Assembly: GCA_025766275.1 (NCBI GenBank) | Contig: JAFKAC010000005.1 | Coordinates: 930,001 to 994,000 of the forward strand | Direction of reading: 5' to 3' | Length of the DNA: 64,000 nt | From: Lactarius indigo | Taxonomy: Eukaryota > Basidiomycota > Agaricomycetes > Russulales > Russulaceae | Shown: positions 1 through 11,452 of the stretch, piece by piece | Layout of the letters: every line of letters begins with the position of its first letter | Position numbering within the stretch: the first letter of the stretch is position 1 | Notes under the pieces: generated by a model | Told to the model about the DNA's origin: nothing | Seen by the model: only the letters and a program-made list of their open reading frames with translations | The model's database searches: none | Program-made: the position numbers and the translations under genes

Positions 1-1262
1 GCCCTCATACCTGCGGGACGGTCAGATTAGCCAGAGCGACAGCCAACTGAAGGAAAGCTACGCACCAAACGCTTGCTACTGCCAACCATGGCTTTGTTGA
101 AATCATCGTCGGAGCGAATGCCATCAGTGGCATAAAGCATCGCCTGAACCGCAAACGAAGGGTAAGTGATAGTGAGTTGGTCGTCGAGTTTCGTACTTGC
201 CTGACTGGCACCTTGGGCTTTTGGTTGAGTTACTGTCCTGGAATATCTGTTCAAGATAGGTTCTTCTTCCCGCTTCTGGGAACACGACGAGAACTGTCCT
301 GAATGGTGTCTGAACAGCATATTTTCGTGAATTGCGGGCCAACAAGTTCGACATGTCCGAGTCCTGGTCTGACAAAACATCGTGAAGTTGATTTGCCGCG
401 ACAATAGGGTCTTAGTCAGCAAGGGATAAACCGAAATGGAAATTGATTATAACTACCAAAATAACTACTGTACAGTGTAACTCTAAGTCCCTGTGGCGGA
501 GAAAGAGAAGACCGATACGATAAACTCCAATCGCGACCTAAAGTCACCCCTTGTTCTAGCCTGCAAGCCGCAGAGTTTCTGATGTATTGAATACGATATG
601 GAATACACCGCGGGGGTGACAGGGGACCGCGCGGTAATTTACCTCCGAAAGGATACTCATGAAGCGACTCCTGTACCACTTTTTTTGTCAAGTCCGCACA
701 GACTGGCGGGTTGTCAGTATGCGGGAAAGCCAAAAACCTATTAGAAGCATTTTTTTGAGTTGTCGAAGTGACCATGTCGTCGGACCCAACATACCGGATT
801 TGGATGTTAAGATCTACAATCGCTGTTGATTCAAATATGGGATTACCTATTCACGAGTAGTTCACCCAGTGAGGAAAATACATTGGAAAGAGAAATTACA
901 GGGGATGTATCGGCGATACCCCGCGCTGAGGCGCGGAGTCGAGTGAACTATGCGACAAACCTGGCTGACTGCGTAGATATTGTAAAATGCACAATCCCAG
1001 AGGTCTGCGTCTCCCTCAATCAAACTTATAATTAAATCCAGAGGGAATAATCACGGTGGTTATGCTGCGGTAGCCCCTCAGATTTATGGTCCGTGCAGGA
1101 GCAAAAAAGATGTTGCGGAAGCAAACCTTATGGGCAATTTCGAGCATCTGACCCCTGTTGTACCTCTGCTCGCCGTTCGCCCGCATTTTCGTGCTATCGC
1201 GAATGGGTCGACGAATCCCCTCCACGCCTTCAGACTGATTGCTTCGTCGAAAGCCCAGTCCA
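1..1262. other. Unassigned left end
   Basis: Several short minus-strand frames lie between about 5 and 775, and a possible ATG at 775 opens a frame followed by plausible splice sites. I could not chain them into one protein or recognise a family. The plus-strand frames at 826-1035 and 1093-1362 look like chance. A gene running off the left edge on the minus strand is possible but not shown. Confidence 0.3.
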
Positions 1263-2705
1263 ATGCCCCCAGTTTCCCCTTCAGATCCGTTGGCTAAGAC
1301 AAGTCTCCCCCAGAGTCCACCACCTATGGAGGAGCACGATCGATCTCGGAGCCCTAGCATAAGCTTCCTCCCCCCTACGTTGCACAGACACCTCAGGTCT
1401 GCACCCCAGTCATCATCGCGTAGAGTACCAGCCGCTGCAGCCCATACGCTAGCCCTCTGGTCCGGTGGGCAGCGGTCTACGACTGACCCTGCAATTTACA
1501 CGTATCCACCCCCGCTTAATACTTCCGGAGAGCCCATGATGCCGCCTTCTGAAACGGAGACAACGAACGAATGGCAGATCGATGTCCGTCAGAGTGAAAC
1601 TCCCATTTTGGGACGAAAGTTTTCCACCCCCGCATCGCATTGGCCATGCCGAGAGTTATACGCGCGCTGATGATTCCAGCTGGGGGGGAGGCTACTCCCC
1701 ACCACGCAGGGCACACTCTTCGGACTGGCGGCCGGTTCCCCTCGAGCAGTATGAAGGGTATCCTCTTCCAAGCCGTACGCTTATCTGAAAAATTGTCGTG
1801 TTTGCGAATTGATCATATTTGAACAGGGTACTCGATCAGCCCACAATTTGCACGTCCACAGAGAGTGCTAGCAGAGCCGTCGTCTAGTCGCATCAGTTTT
1901 ATACCCTATGTCGCAGAGCCTGAAGGACTTAGCGCGCGACCATACGACCATCCAAATCTGAATCCTGGTGTCGCAACCGACCAGCCACACGAACAGCCAT
2001 ATTTACAGCCTGCCACGTTTCATGGCCTCCCAGGGCTTTCAAGTCCAGACGATTTCGTGAGCCCACTGCTTGATTCGGTCTTGCTAGATGTGCCAGGGCC
2101 ACCCACAACAGTTGATGGTTCCTCCTCTGAAGCTGGCCAGGGGGATATAGCAGACGAAGGTAGCCCCAAAAGGGTTGCGCCCAAGGGAAAACGGAAGGCT
2201 AGCAACTTACTGGAAGAGGACAGGCCTTTGCGAAGATTCAAAAAGAAGACGGAAATTGCGTGCGATTTTTGCAGAGGTAAGTGGCCCCGAATGATGGCCC
2301 ACGTGAAGTCGCAGTGTGATTGTGGCTGCTCGTGGAAGCATTGGGTCCGTTCTTCAGTTGACGCAAATCCCTCAGGAAGGAAACTCGGCTGCAGTGGCGA
2401 TAGGCCAAAATGCAAGGCATGCATCAAGCGAAAGGGAGAATGCATTTACGCGCCCGCACCCCGACGGCGAGGCCCTGGCAAAGGCCCCGAGAGGCAGCAG
2501 GAAGCTCGCAAAAGGCCAGCAACCATTTCCCAGTAGCGACTTCACCTTTCGAGTGCCTTTTCCTCCTCCAATACAACCACCTGCTGTGGACAACTTCGAA
2601 CTTCCACAAGCGAACGTCGAGCAGAGTCGGGACCGCGAACGGCGTGCAAACAACGTCGATCGAATCTTCTTGACCTCATATCCTTGGACTGGCGACATCA
2701 CATGA
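1263..2705 (+). CDS. Zn2Cys6 zinc-cluster protein A (frame interrupted twice)
   Basis: Probable nuclear DNA-binding regulator. Exons 1263-1774, 1827-2276 and 2376-2705. Splicing of the 99-bp intron 2277-2375 restores a fungal zinc cluster, CDFCR-GRKLGC-SGDRPKC-KAC-IKRKGEC, followed by the basic RRRGPGK tail common in Agaricomycete Zn2Cys6 proteins. The N-terminal half is rich in Pro and Ser, with a KLPFWDESFPPP segment. The start is the first ATG of the open frame. Summed exon length is 1292, two bases more than a multiple of three: the conserved frame is shifted by one extra base near 1582-1602 and again in the AAA at 2480-2482. Without the second shift the protein would stop at 2536 just after the zinc cluster. 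No metabolic target can be inferred. Known: Zn2Cys6 proteins bind CGG-type sites. Inferred: a transcription factor. Confidence 0.75.
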
Positions 2706-4289
2706 TCGCGCGACTCGATATATTATTGGATTATTAATGTGAGGCCAGACGCTAACATTGAGTGGGAAGAGCAAGAGTTGGTGCTGCGAAGAAACCCGAA
2801 CATAGGCATGGAGAGTCCACAGGCGAGAAGCAACGTTGGCGCAATAATGTACGGACTTGGAGAGGTTAGAGAATCACTTTAGGAAAATATTCAATTAACT
2901 TAGTATATTCACTTATGCTGCTTACAACCTCCTTATATTACTTTATTACGTCTTAGGTAAAGGTCAACATCCGATAGTTTTCACCCAACTAGGCACTTCG
3001 ATACAATCGCCTGAGCAACCCCACCGCGAGAAGTCTTTGTATACTGAAGAACAGGCAACCTCTTTCCGATCAGTATACAACTAATGGGATTATGACAGCA
3101 ACTATGTGCTCTGTTTGTCCCAAGTTTGTCCCCTCCGAACTTCGTACCTGCATGTGGAGGCCGCGACCCATACTGCACCTCAAGCCTCAATTATAGTGGA
3201 TGGGCTGAATCAGGCACACACCGGACTGGGGTGGGACCGGGCAGGTTCAAGACAAGCCATTCAGCCCAGTTCCGGCTCGGGTCTGGCCCAACCTAGTAGG
3301 CGCCTAACAAATCGATCCCGCTGGCAATACGAGATAAGGGCGGATGGTATAAGCCCTAGGCCGACGACGGTGACTCGAGTGGAAACCCTCCGCTCTCTAC
3401 CGTATCGCTGTTTTTACTGGACTCAACAACAACCTTCTGCCAACTCGAATTGGCATAGACTATGACACGCTGTTTCGACATGCTTCGTCATCACTTCGTT
3501 GACTTGACAAAGGGGAGCGCACTAATAGACCTCCGAGCCTCAACTAGGAAACCAAATAACCGCTCAACCCACTTGTATTGAAAATTAAAGTGACTTTGTT
3601 CTTTGATAATATAGTATATACATGTACAATCCCATATTGTTACGGTCCCGTTGGCACAGGCAAATTGTCTCGTTTCTCGGAGTTGTGAGGGGTTCTCGGG
3701 GTGAGTCGAGTCCACCTCCGTTAGGACACCTCGGTATGGTAAGGAGGTCCCAAACAGACGACGGCCGAGTGAATACAGCGGGATTGAGAAGCCAGGCGTT
3801 ATCGGAAGCCGCGGAAAGCTACGCACGAGGATAAGGAGAAGGGTTCTAGACCATCAGCGGAAGGAGAAGACGCTTCTGATCCGCCGCAACGGGACAGTGT
3901 TTCTTTGGTTGACCACGGTGAGAAGGTGCGGTTAATGAGGTGCGCGCGATGGGCGGCCGTGAGGGTGAAGGAGACCGTGGATTGGGATAGTCGTAGCAAT
4001 GTTATGGACGTGAATGGGTCCTCATTGTTTTTTTCCGTCGATAAAAAAAGGGGGGGGGTGGAAAGTGGAGTTTATTTATGAAGACGGGATAAGCGCCCCG
4101 AATGAATTGGTAGAATTGGCTCGGAACAGAGTTGGGATATGAGGCCGGGGCGGCGCCGCGGAGAGAAAGGAACGTAAGTCCGGCCGGGGAACTCAGTGCC
4201 CCGCACCGCGTCGCCTCAGCTTGCCAGGGCAAGCCACGGCTAGCCAGCCGCTCTCCGCTGGGCCCGTTCGCTCCTTTCCTTCCCCCGCC
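2706..4289. other. Intergenic, no gene recognised
   Basis: No convincing coding frame. An AT-rich stretch around 2870-2960 follows zinc-cluster gene A. A G/C-rich low-complexity patch lies around 3200-3300. A homopolymer run (A7 then G9) sits near 4045-4060, upstream of the septin-like gene, and probably belongs to its promoter region. Confidence 0.4.
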
Positions 4290-5997
4290 ATGGACAAAAT
4301 CGACCAACGGGCCCGGCGTGACCATGAGGACCGTCTCGACAGGCTACCCTCGCAAGATCACCACCTCTCTTCCTATCCGGCACCACCCGCTCAGGCTCTC
4401 CTCGCTTCACGGAACGGCACTATCGCTACTCGGGTTGACGGACCTTCCAGCGGATACTCCCTCATTGTTGCTGGGCAAGCAACAGGAAAAACTGCATTTC
4501 TCCGCCTCCTCCTTGACACCAGTGATATTGCCCCGACCACCTCTCAGGACCAGCTTGCGTCCGTCGCCAAGTTTGTCCAAGGATGTGCTGGCCATACCTC
4601 TCACATGCGCACCGTCTCGTTCGACATTGAACTAGACCCCTTAGACAATTCTCAGCACCAGTCTATCACCCTCACCCTCACGGATACACCGTCCCTTGAT
4701 GTCCGGGACGAGGTAACCTCCGAGCGTCTCGTTAGTGACATCCTTCGGTACGTTGAGACAAAGTTCTCAGAAAGCTTGGAAGATGTGCGTCGCACTTATT
4801 TGTCATCACAACGCGGTCCCCTTATTCACTCATCAATGCAGGAGTACAAGGCTCGGACAGGCGATCACCATGTCCACCTGTATGTTGCCAATTCATTATT
4901 GCCGGCGCCTCTGTTATGTCCCTTTCCCATGCACTCACGGTCATCAACAGATGCGTTTATTTCTTGGATCCTGATACCATCATTCCTCCTTCCGCCATCC
5001 GTCCACCAGCTCCCTTGCTTCCGCGCACGCGCACCGGGAGTGTATCCCAACCCGATGCCGAGCCCGTTATTCTCGAACCCCCGGTCACCACTAATCCGCT
5101 CCTTCGTCGACCAGTCCTCCCTCAGGCGGAGATCAACGTTATTCGCACACTTTCTTCCCGAGTCAATGTTTTGCCCGTCGTCGCCCGAGCCGACACCCTT
5201 ACAAATGACAGACTTGCTGTGATTAAATTGGCTATAAGACGGGATCTGGCCGAAGCCGGTATCGGATTCGGAATATTTGACCTTGATACACATCCGCCAT
5301 CCAACGGCGACAGCAACAAAGGGTTCAATGGCCTATCCAATGGATCTTCATCTTCCCCTAGCAGTTCCTCACCCACCTCACCCGTTTCCCCATCCTTTCC
5401 CCGACTCCCATATGCATTGGTTGCTCCGGATTGCTATTCGCACAGTGACGGTGTCAACCGTCCAGCACTACCGCGCCATGAGCTCGTGCTACAATACAGT
5501 CCCTCTGGTCGTCCCTCGTCTCCTAACGTTCCTTCGACCAAGCTTGTCCGCGGAAAGTTTATTCGTAGTTATCGCTGGGGTTCCATTGACGTTCTTGACC
5601 CCAACCATTCTGATTTCCTTCCCCTCCGTCAAGCGGTTTTCCATCATATGCAGGTGAGAGTAGTTTTTTCCCGGATCTTTGTAGACCTATAAGATCTGTC
5701 TTTTAGACTTTGCAGAAGTACACACGCGAATACCTGTATGATAAGTTCAGGATGGAGTACATGATGCAGCACCACCCATGTGAAACCCGGTCAATTCCAG
5801 CCAACGGGCAACTGCCACCTCTCTCCAGTCGGCCAATCCTTACTATAGATGCACCTCCCTTGCACTCTAATATGTCTCGACATTCTACGATCACCGGATC
5901 GCGTCAAGTACCTGTTGTAGATACCCACGGGCCCTCGATGAACTCGGCTTTGTCTGACTCAGGTCAAGAAAATAGCAGATCATCTACAAGTCAGTGA
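4290..5997 (+). CDS. Septin-like GTPase 1
   Basis: Septin-type G-domain protein of 508 residues if it ends at the TGA at 5995-5997. Exons 4290-4784, 4842-4879, 4951-5653 and 5707-5997. The P-loop is AGQATGKT, the G3 motif is DTPSLD (a Ser where septins have Gly), and the G4-like motif is ARAD instead of AKAD. The septin C-terminal block is visible as FIRSYRWGSIDVLDP and YTREYLYDKFR. A long low-complexity Ser/Pro insert follows G4. Known septins form GTP-binding filaments at the cortex; the altered G3 and G4 make a divergent, possibly non-filament-forming member likely. The paralogue at 7451-9587 is better conserved. The last exon does not end like a septin: it runs in frame into the start of the zinc-cluster gene (see the findings). 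The start ATG sits in CCATGG. Confidence 0.8.
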
Positions 5998-7157
5998 TCT
6001 TTATGGATGGCCTGGCCCAATCCGCACTGATTGAGCTATGTTCATGTAGAAGCGAACCGGCAGCGCGCTAAAAAGATCACTGTCGCGTGCAATTTTTGTC
6101 GCTGTAGGTGGTCTCGGATTATGTTGCCGGTTGTCTTGGCCTGAATGGGCTTGTGTTTGCAGCGCGCAAACTAAAATGTGATGGCGGACGACCCGCCTGC
6201 CATCAATGCCTCAAGAGGTCAAATTCATGCGATTACATGGTGCCAGCAGAAGCGACGCGGTGGCATGCGCCAGCGACGAAATTTGAACAATAGCGATAGC
6301 GAGGGTGCAAGTGGCGATGAACGTTCGGTAGAGCTAGAACCCTCGGCATCTCCGGAGGCTGTGCCTAAACCTCTGGTTCGCGTCGGGACAGACCGTGAGC
6401 TTCCACCCCTAGACGTCATTCAACAACAGCCGGCATTTGTGAAGCACGAGGATATTCCCCCTATGAAACATCAACAATTCCCGCAACACAAGTCCGAGCA
6501 TTTGCTAACTACGTCATCGGAGAGGCGCGCAGCACCGTTCATGGATACTGATCGCCCTGGACAGTTGCCACCGATGGCGCTATCACCTCCGTCTGGTCTC
6601 AATGCCAGCGCGCCACCGCTTTTGCCGTCGATCAGAGCTCCGGAAGAGCCGCCACCGCCGGCGCTTTCTTCGGGCCTGCAGCCACCCGAAGTGGCAACGC
6701 AACGGAAGCGCACGCCCGCGGTTTCTGGAAAAGGCAACCGATCGTCGTCAAACTATGGACCAAAAGTGGTTGCGTGCAATCACTGTAGAGGTACGTAATC
6801 AATGGCAAACCAAACCAGCCACGACTTATCAACAAGGTTTTAGCGCGAAAGACTAAGTGCGATGGTGGCCATCCAACGTGCTCCAGTTGCGCGCGACGAT
6901 CGCTGCCTTGTAATTACGTCAACGACCCTAACGCGCCGGGCGGGCCGCGGCGGAAGGGAAGTACGGCAGCGTCCGAACCTGCTTCCGCTATTTCGAGCGG
7001 GCCAGTCTCGGCAGGGCCATCGTCCGCGTCGACTGGATACAACGACGACCGGATGGAGCGGGAGAGGGAACGTATGGAAAGTCAACCACCATCAAAGCGG
7101 ATTCGAGTGGAAGGCGGATCGACGGCTTCACCAGTACCTGTTCTTGGCATTCCTTGA
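5938..7157 (+). CDS. Tandem double Zn2Cys6 protein B (possible 3' part of a septin fusion)
   Basis: Two fungal zinc clusters in one protein: CNFC-RSRKLKC-DGGRPAC-HQC-LKRSNSC, and CNHC-RARKTKC-DGGHPTC-SSC-ARRSLPC about 180 residues later, separated by a Pro-rich linker, with a basic tail (PPSKRIRVEGG). Exons 5938-5989, 6050-6103, 6163-6790 and 6844-7157; three introns of 53-60 bp split both clusters. The total of 1048 nt is one base too long: the frame changes at 6243-6247 directly after the first cluster, and removing one base joins it to a KRRG/RQRR basic stretch. The best independent start is ATG 5938, since the frame at 6050 has no ATG after its last upstream stop, so exon 1 must come from the septin exon frame. 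Either this gene starts inside the last septin-like exon or both are one fused gene. Probable nuclear regulator; targets unknown. Confidence 0.75.
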
Positions 7158-7414
7158 GGGCGTTCTTCGGTTGGGAGGGCGTGTTTAGAAGATAGTTCTT
7201 CTTTGCTGCGCTTTGATTCGTTTCTTCTTTCCGGTTTCTATGTGAGCCTTGTTGTGTGTGAAGAGTGTGAGAGGCAGATAGCTGTAGTACTGTACTGTAG
7301 AGGGGGATAAAGCGTCGTTATGTAATGTTGTCATAACTGAATCTGGGATTTGCCGTTCCTTTCTTACTCTTCGCTCCTTCTTCTCCCCCGCGCACGTCCT
7401 TCTTTGTTATTTAT

Positions 7415-7421
7415 TATAAAA
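7415..7421 (+). promoter_or_regulatory. Possible TATA box of septin-like gene 2
   Basis: TATAAAA lies 30 bp upstream of the ATG at 7451, after a pyrimidine-rich stretch. The position would imply a very short 5' leader, so assignment is tentative. Confidence 0.3.
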
Positions 7422-7450
7422 CATATTCTCTCTCTTTCTCACTCTCTTCC

Positions 7451-9587
7451 ATGTTCCGTGGCTTTCGAAAGAAGACCGTCAAGGAGCCGGTCGAAATCCC
7501 CACTCGCAGGACCTCGCTCCCAGATATCACCTCACAGGATGTTCAGTGGCCTGAAGACCTTGTTGATATCGCCGCTATTCGCCACACGCCTCCCCCGGAA
7601 CCCCAACCTCAAGGTGCAGCTCCCGTCCCCATATCCTTTCAGACCGATGAACGCGGCACCACGCCATTTCACAAACCGTTTCGTCAATATCTAGGACGCT
7701 CTCATGATGTCGGGGACCGCTCTATTTCTTCGATCTACATGTCCCATCCTCCTTCGGCGTTTCACGCTTCCTCGGGTCCGACGGCGCGTGTCGGTCAGCG
7801 TCGCGCCCGCGTTCCACCCAAGTTCAACCTCATGGTGAGTCGTGAAACGCGCCTTGTCGCGACAGGTCTTGTCTCACGGATGTCCACTAGGTTGCCGGTG
7901 CCCAAGGTACTGGCAAAACATCTCTCTTGCGTCTTCTTCTTGACACCGCGGACATCTCTCCCGCCGCCACCACTGAACAACGCGCGTCTTTTGACCGTTT
8001 CATGCGCGGTGGCGTCAAGGCAACCCCTCGCATTCACTCTGCCACGATAGATATTCACGAGTCCCGTTTCGATCGGGTCCTTCTTTCCGTAATCGACACT
8101 CCTGGACTGGACTTCCAGGAGGGTCGCGAGCTGAAACTGGAGAGGCAGGTTTCAGACATCATGAAGTATTTGGACGGTCTCTACGCCGACACCATGAGTG
8201 AGGTTTGTCGCTCCATCGTTATAGGTATCCGAATGTAAGTGAATTTACCATTTTTTTAGGAGTCGAAAGTTGTACGACAGAGTAAGGGAGACGAACATGT
8301 GCATCTGTGAGTTTCACCGTTCACGTACCCTCCTACTTCTCATCGTTTCATAGCTGTATTTACCTCATCGACCCCTCCTCGATCATGGCTTCTATGGCCC
8401 GCCGTCGTCTTTTTTCATTCAAGTCGCGTTCAAAAGCAACGGTATCCGCGCAGAATCCAGAAGAAACGCCGCCGCTTACCGATGACGACGGTGATTCGGA
8501 CCTCGATAGTGATAACAACCCAACTGGTTTGACGATGTCGCCCGCGGAACTTCGTGTCATCAGGCGCCTTGCAGAGCGTGTCAACGTACTTCCCATCGTG
8601 GGTCGTGCAGATTCTCTCACAGATGACAAATTACGCGCTGTCAAGGCAACTGTTAAGCGCGAGCTTTACGAAGCTGATCTTGGTTTCGGTGTGTTTGCGC
8701 CTGAACCCGTGAAGTTTTCAGAGCCTTCGCTTTCGGAGGACAACGACGTCTCGGCAGCGGACGGGTTCATTCCTCCTACCAACGGTCACGGAGACACATC
8801 TAGCGCAGTCACCGAGGCAAGCACTGAGTCAGATAGTGACGACGATACTACGCACACACCGCGACCCATCATAAGACTACGAACCGGGAGGCAAAGTCTT
8901 CCGCCACGCCGCTCGCGATCGCGATCGCGGCTCGAACTCTCCGAAGATGCACATGAGCCATTGTCACCTGATCCATTGGACCCTGAAAGCGTTGCAAACA
9001 TACGTTTCTCCGCACCGACCGTCGCACGGTCGGATTTGTCACCGCTACTACCTTTTGCGATTATCGCACCTGAGAGGTACCGCTGGCATCGACTCAAACC
9101 CGAGGCCGAGGCGGGAAGTAGAGATGCCGGGTCCGAGAATGTTCGTTCGCGAGACACGAGCTCCGACTCACCGATTACGCCTGCTGGGAAGAGTCCCATC
9201 TTACCACACGCTCCTTCGCCTCCGGAAGACTTGAAAGGAGTGTTTGTTCGTCGGTTTCGATGGGGTACGGTGGACGTACTCGACCCGACGCACTGCGACT
9301 TTGCGGCGTTACGCACCGCGGTGTTGTCTACTCACATGAAGGTAACTACGCTTCCGCCCTTTGATGTTTGGCTTTGAAAAACAATCTGATTGGTATATAA
9401 TCCACAGGTACTAAAGACGCACACGCGGGAAGTGTTGTACGAAAAATTCCGCACCGAAAAACTGCTCGCGCGGCGCGCCACCCAGAAGATCGGTGAAGAG
9501 CAAACGAAAAAGCTCCTCGAGGGTGTGTCCGTCACAAATTACTTGACACCGTTGGAATTAACCCTTTGTTTAGATCTAGGGTTGTGA
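7451..9587 (+). CDS. Septin-like GTPase 2
   Basis: Septin-type G-domain protein of 636 residues. Exons 7451-7834, 7891-8202, 8260-8306, 8354-9341 and 9408-9587 sum exactly to a multiple of three. The P-loop is GAQGTGKT, G3 is DTPGLD and the G4-like motif is GRAD. The septin blocks HVHLCIYLIDP, FRWGTVDVLDP and THTREVLYEKFR follow. About 150 residues of acidic and Ser/Arg-rich sequence are inserted between G4 and the C-terminal septin block, making it longer than typical septins. Its exon junctions match those of septin-like 1 (splits just before or at the P-loop region, before the HVHL segment, and after THMK), so the two are paralogues by duplication with the double zinc-cluster gene between them. 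Likely a divergent cortical or cytoskeletal GTPase; filament assembly is not shown. Confidence 0.82.
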
Positions 9588-9955
9588 ATCTCGGTTATTT
9601 TAGTTATTACAGGTTGATTTCTGGGTCTGGATACCGTTGCTATACCTTCCGCCTGTTGTGTATACCTACTAACCTTCTCTATGTTACCCTTGCCACGACT
9701 CCAAAAAGTTTACATTTCACGCTTATCTCTAACTGTTCGCATCATCTATTATCTCAATAGGCGACACTTGTTGCTGTATTTACTCAATTTTCTCCGTAGG
9801 ACGCTGGAGTAACTCAATGCTGCTGGGTAGACAATTATTGGCCAACATTTGCAGAGTGATCACTTTGGGGTTTGTCCCTGTTCACCGCCACACAGGCGAC
9901 GTTTACATGAGACAATAGATTACAATTAGTCATGAGAGCGAAAAAGTTGCTAATA
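9588..9955. other. Convergent 3' intergenic
   Basis: AT-rich spacer between the 3' ends of septin-like 2 (+) and chorismate mutase (-). No coding frame or structured element recognised. Confidence 0.4.
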
Positions 9956-11060
9956 CTAATGTTTGGAATTCGCGAGTTTGTCAATCTCTTCTTGCGATAG
10001 CCCGTCCAACCTCTGAAGTAGATAATCAACCTAGAGTCGCTGTTACTCAGTGGAGCTAAAACAACCACACTAGCACATACCTCGACCTCTTTTGTTAACG
10101 GGATGATATAACTTTCGTATAAATCAACCACGCAGTCCACGTCGATCTTGCCTTTGTTTGTGAAGTTACTTAATGGCTCCCCATCGTTCGCAAAATCCTG
10201 AGCGTAAAGCATCGCCTTCTTTCGCAGGCGAATTAACAATCGGCGCTCGACTTCGGGGTTTGTGATCAGAGCGGTCAACGACTCAGTATTGCCTTGCTGA
10301 ATATGAGGGATAAATGCGGCGGGATTTTGCCTAAATTTCGATTCGGACACAAACTTGCCTGGAGAGTTCATCAGTGGTGCGCGTCGGAGAACAACTGGAA
10401 AGAAAGAGGAGGCGATGACAGACCATAGTGAACACGCTTTGAGATGGCTTGGAGGACCTCAACATCAACGGTGGCCGCCGAGCCATAGTTTCCGTCGTCC
10501 TCGAGTTCCTCGTCGCCGGTAATGCCTCTAGAACGCTTGAGGCATGCAAGGGTAAGGGTCGCTTGAACGGTAATGCGCGGGACAATCGAGCGGACGTAGA
10601 ACGAGAGTATAGAAGCATTCACGTTGACCTTATTCGGGTAGAGGATGGGGGGATATTCTGGCGGGGGGAGGACGGGCGCTGGAAGCCCTGTAGTGAAGGG
10701 ATACTCGTCTGGACTAATTCGTCGGTCAGGAGGGAGAAGCAATACGACAAAGAAAGTTAACAACCTTGTATACCTCCGTGCTTTTGCTGAGACGCAAGTG
10801 AGTGTTTCGATAATAATGGGGAAAATGTATTGCGCACCATGAAATGCCTCAGTTTCTTTTAGGAACCACTCAAGCCAGCTCCCCTTAAAATGGAGGTCTT
10901 CGAGCTCCTTGAAAACGCCACGGTCATATATTCTGGGGTTATGAGCGAACTGAGCACGCTCTATGAGGGAGAAAATGATCGTGTCCTCGAGGCGGATGAG
11001 GATTGATCTGATCCCGTCCAGGGAGAGTGGGTCTTTCGCGAGCATGTAGTTGGCCTGCAT
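9956..11060 (-). CDS. ARO7: Chorismate mutase
   Basis: Converts chorismate to prephenate at the branch to Phe and Tyr, in the cytosol. Five exons on the minus strand: 11060-10838, 10786-10765 (22 nt), 10713-10424, 10358-10081 and 10030-9956, total 888 nt, 295 residues, uninterrupted. Recognisable eukaryotic AroQ blocks: [24 protein letters not shown] near the start, [28 protein letters not shown], and the C-terminal [20 protein letters not shown] and [13 protein letters not shown]. Length is close to the yeast enzyme. It reads through cleanly, which shows that the single-base problem seen elsewhere is not in every gene. In the yeast family Trp activates and Tyr inhibits; that is inferred here, not visible. 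Confidence 0.92.
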
Positions 11061-11452
11061 AATCCAGCCAGTTTTATCAGTCCCTGGAATTGGTCGTGTA
11101 CGCTGGCGTGAACGGGGTCGTATGTGCGTGTTCGTGTTGTATCCGTGTTGGCGTTTTTTCCGTCGCCAGCGAGTGCCGAATAGGTGACACCCGAGGCTTG
11201 ACCTAGTAAGTACTAGTAAGTATTGTCATATCCGACGACCATTATGCGGCGGCTGTCCCTGTTCTCTCGACCGAACGAACCACGGCAGAAAATTGCGTGT
11301 TCCTTGACGGTGAGGGATCCACCCTTGGCTGGGTGGTGAACCCGAGGTCGTGGAGGAACGGAGAAACTTTGATCCGATCACCACATTTGCGAAGACGCCG
11401 TGATGCCCCAGCAGTTGAAAACAAGCCCCATTCTTCCTCAATTACGTGCATC

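Noticed and set aside
8786..9316. 176-codon minus-strand frame
   Set aside because: Opposite the low-complexity insert of septin-like 2; composition reflects the coding strand.
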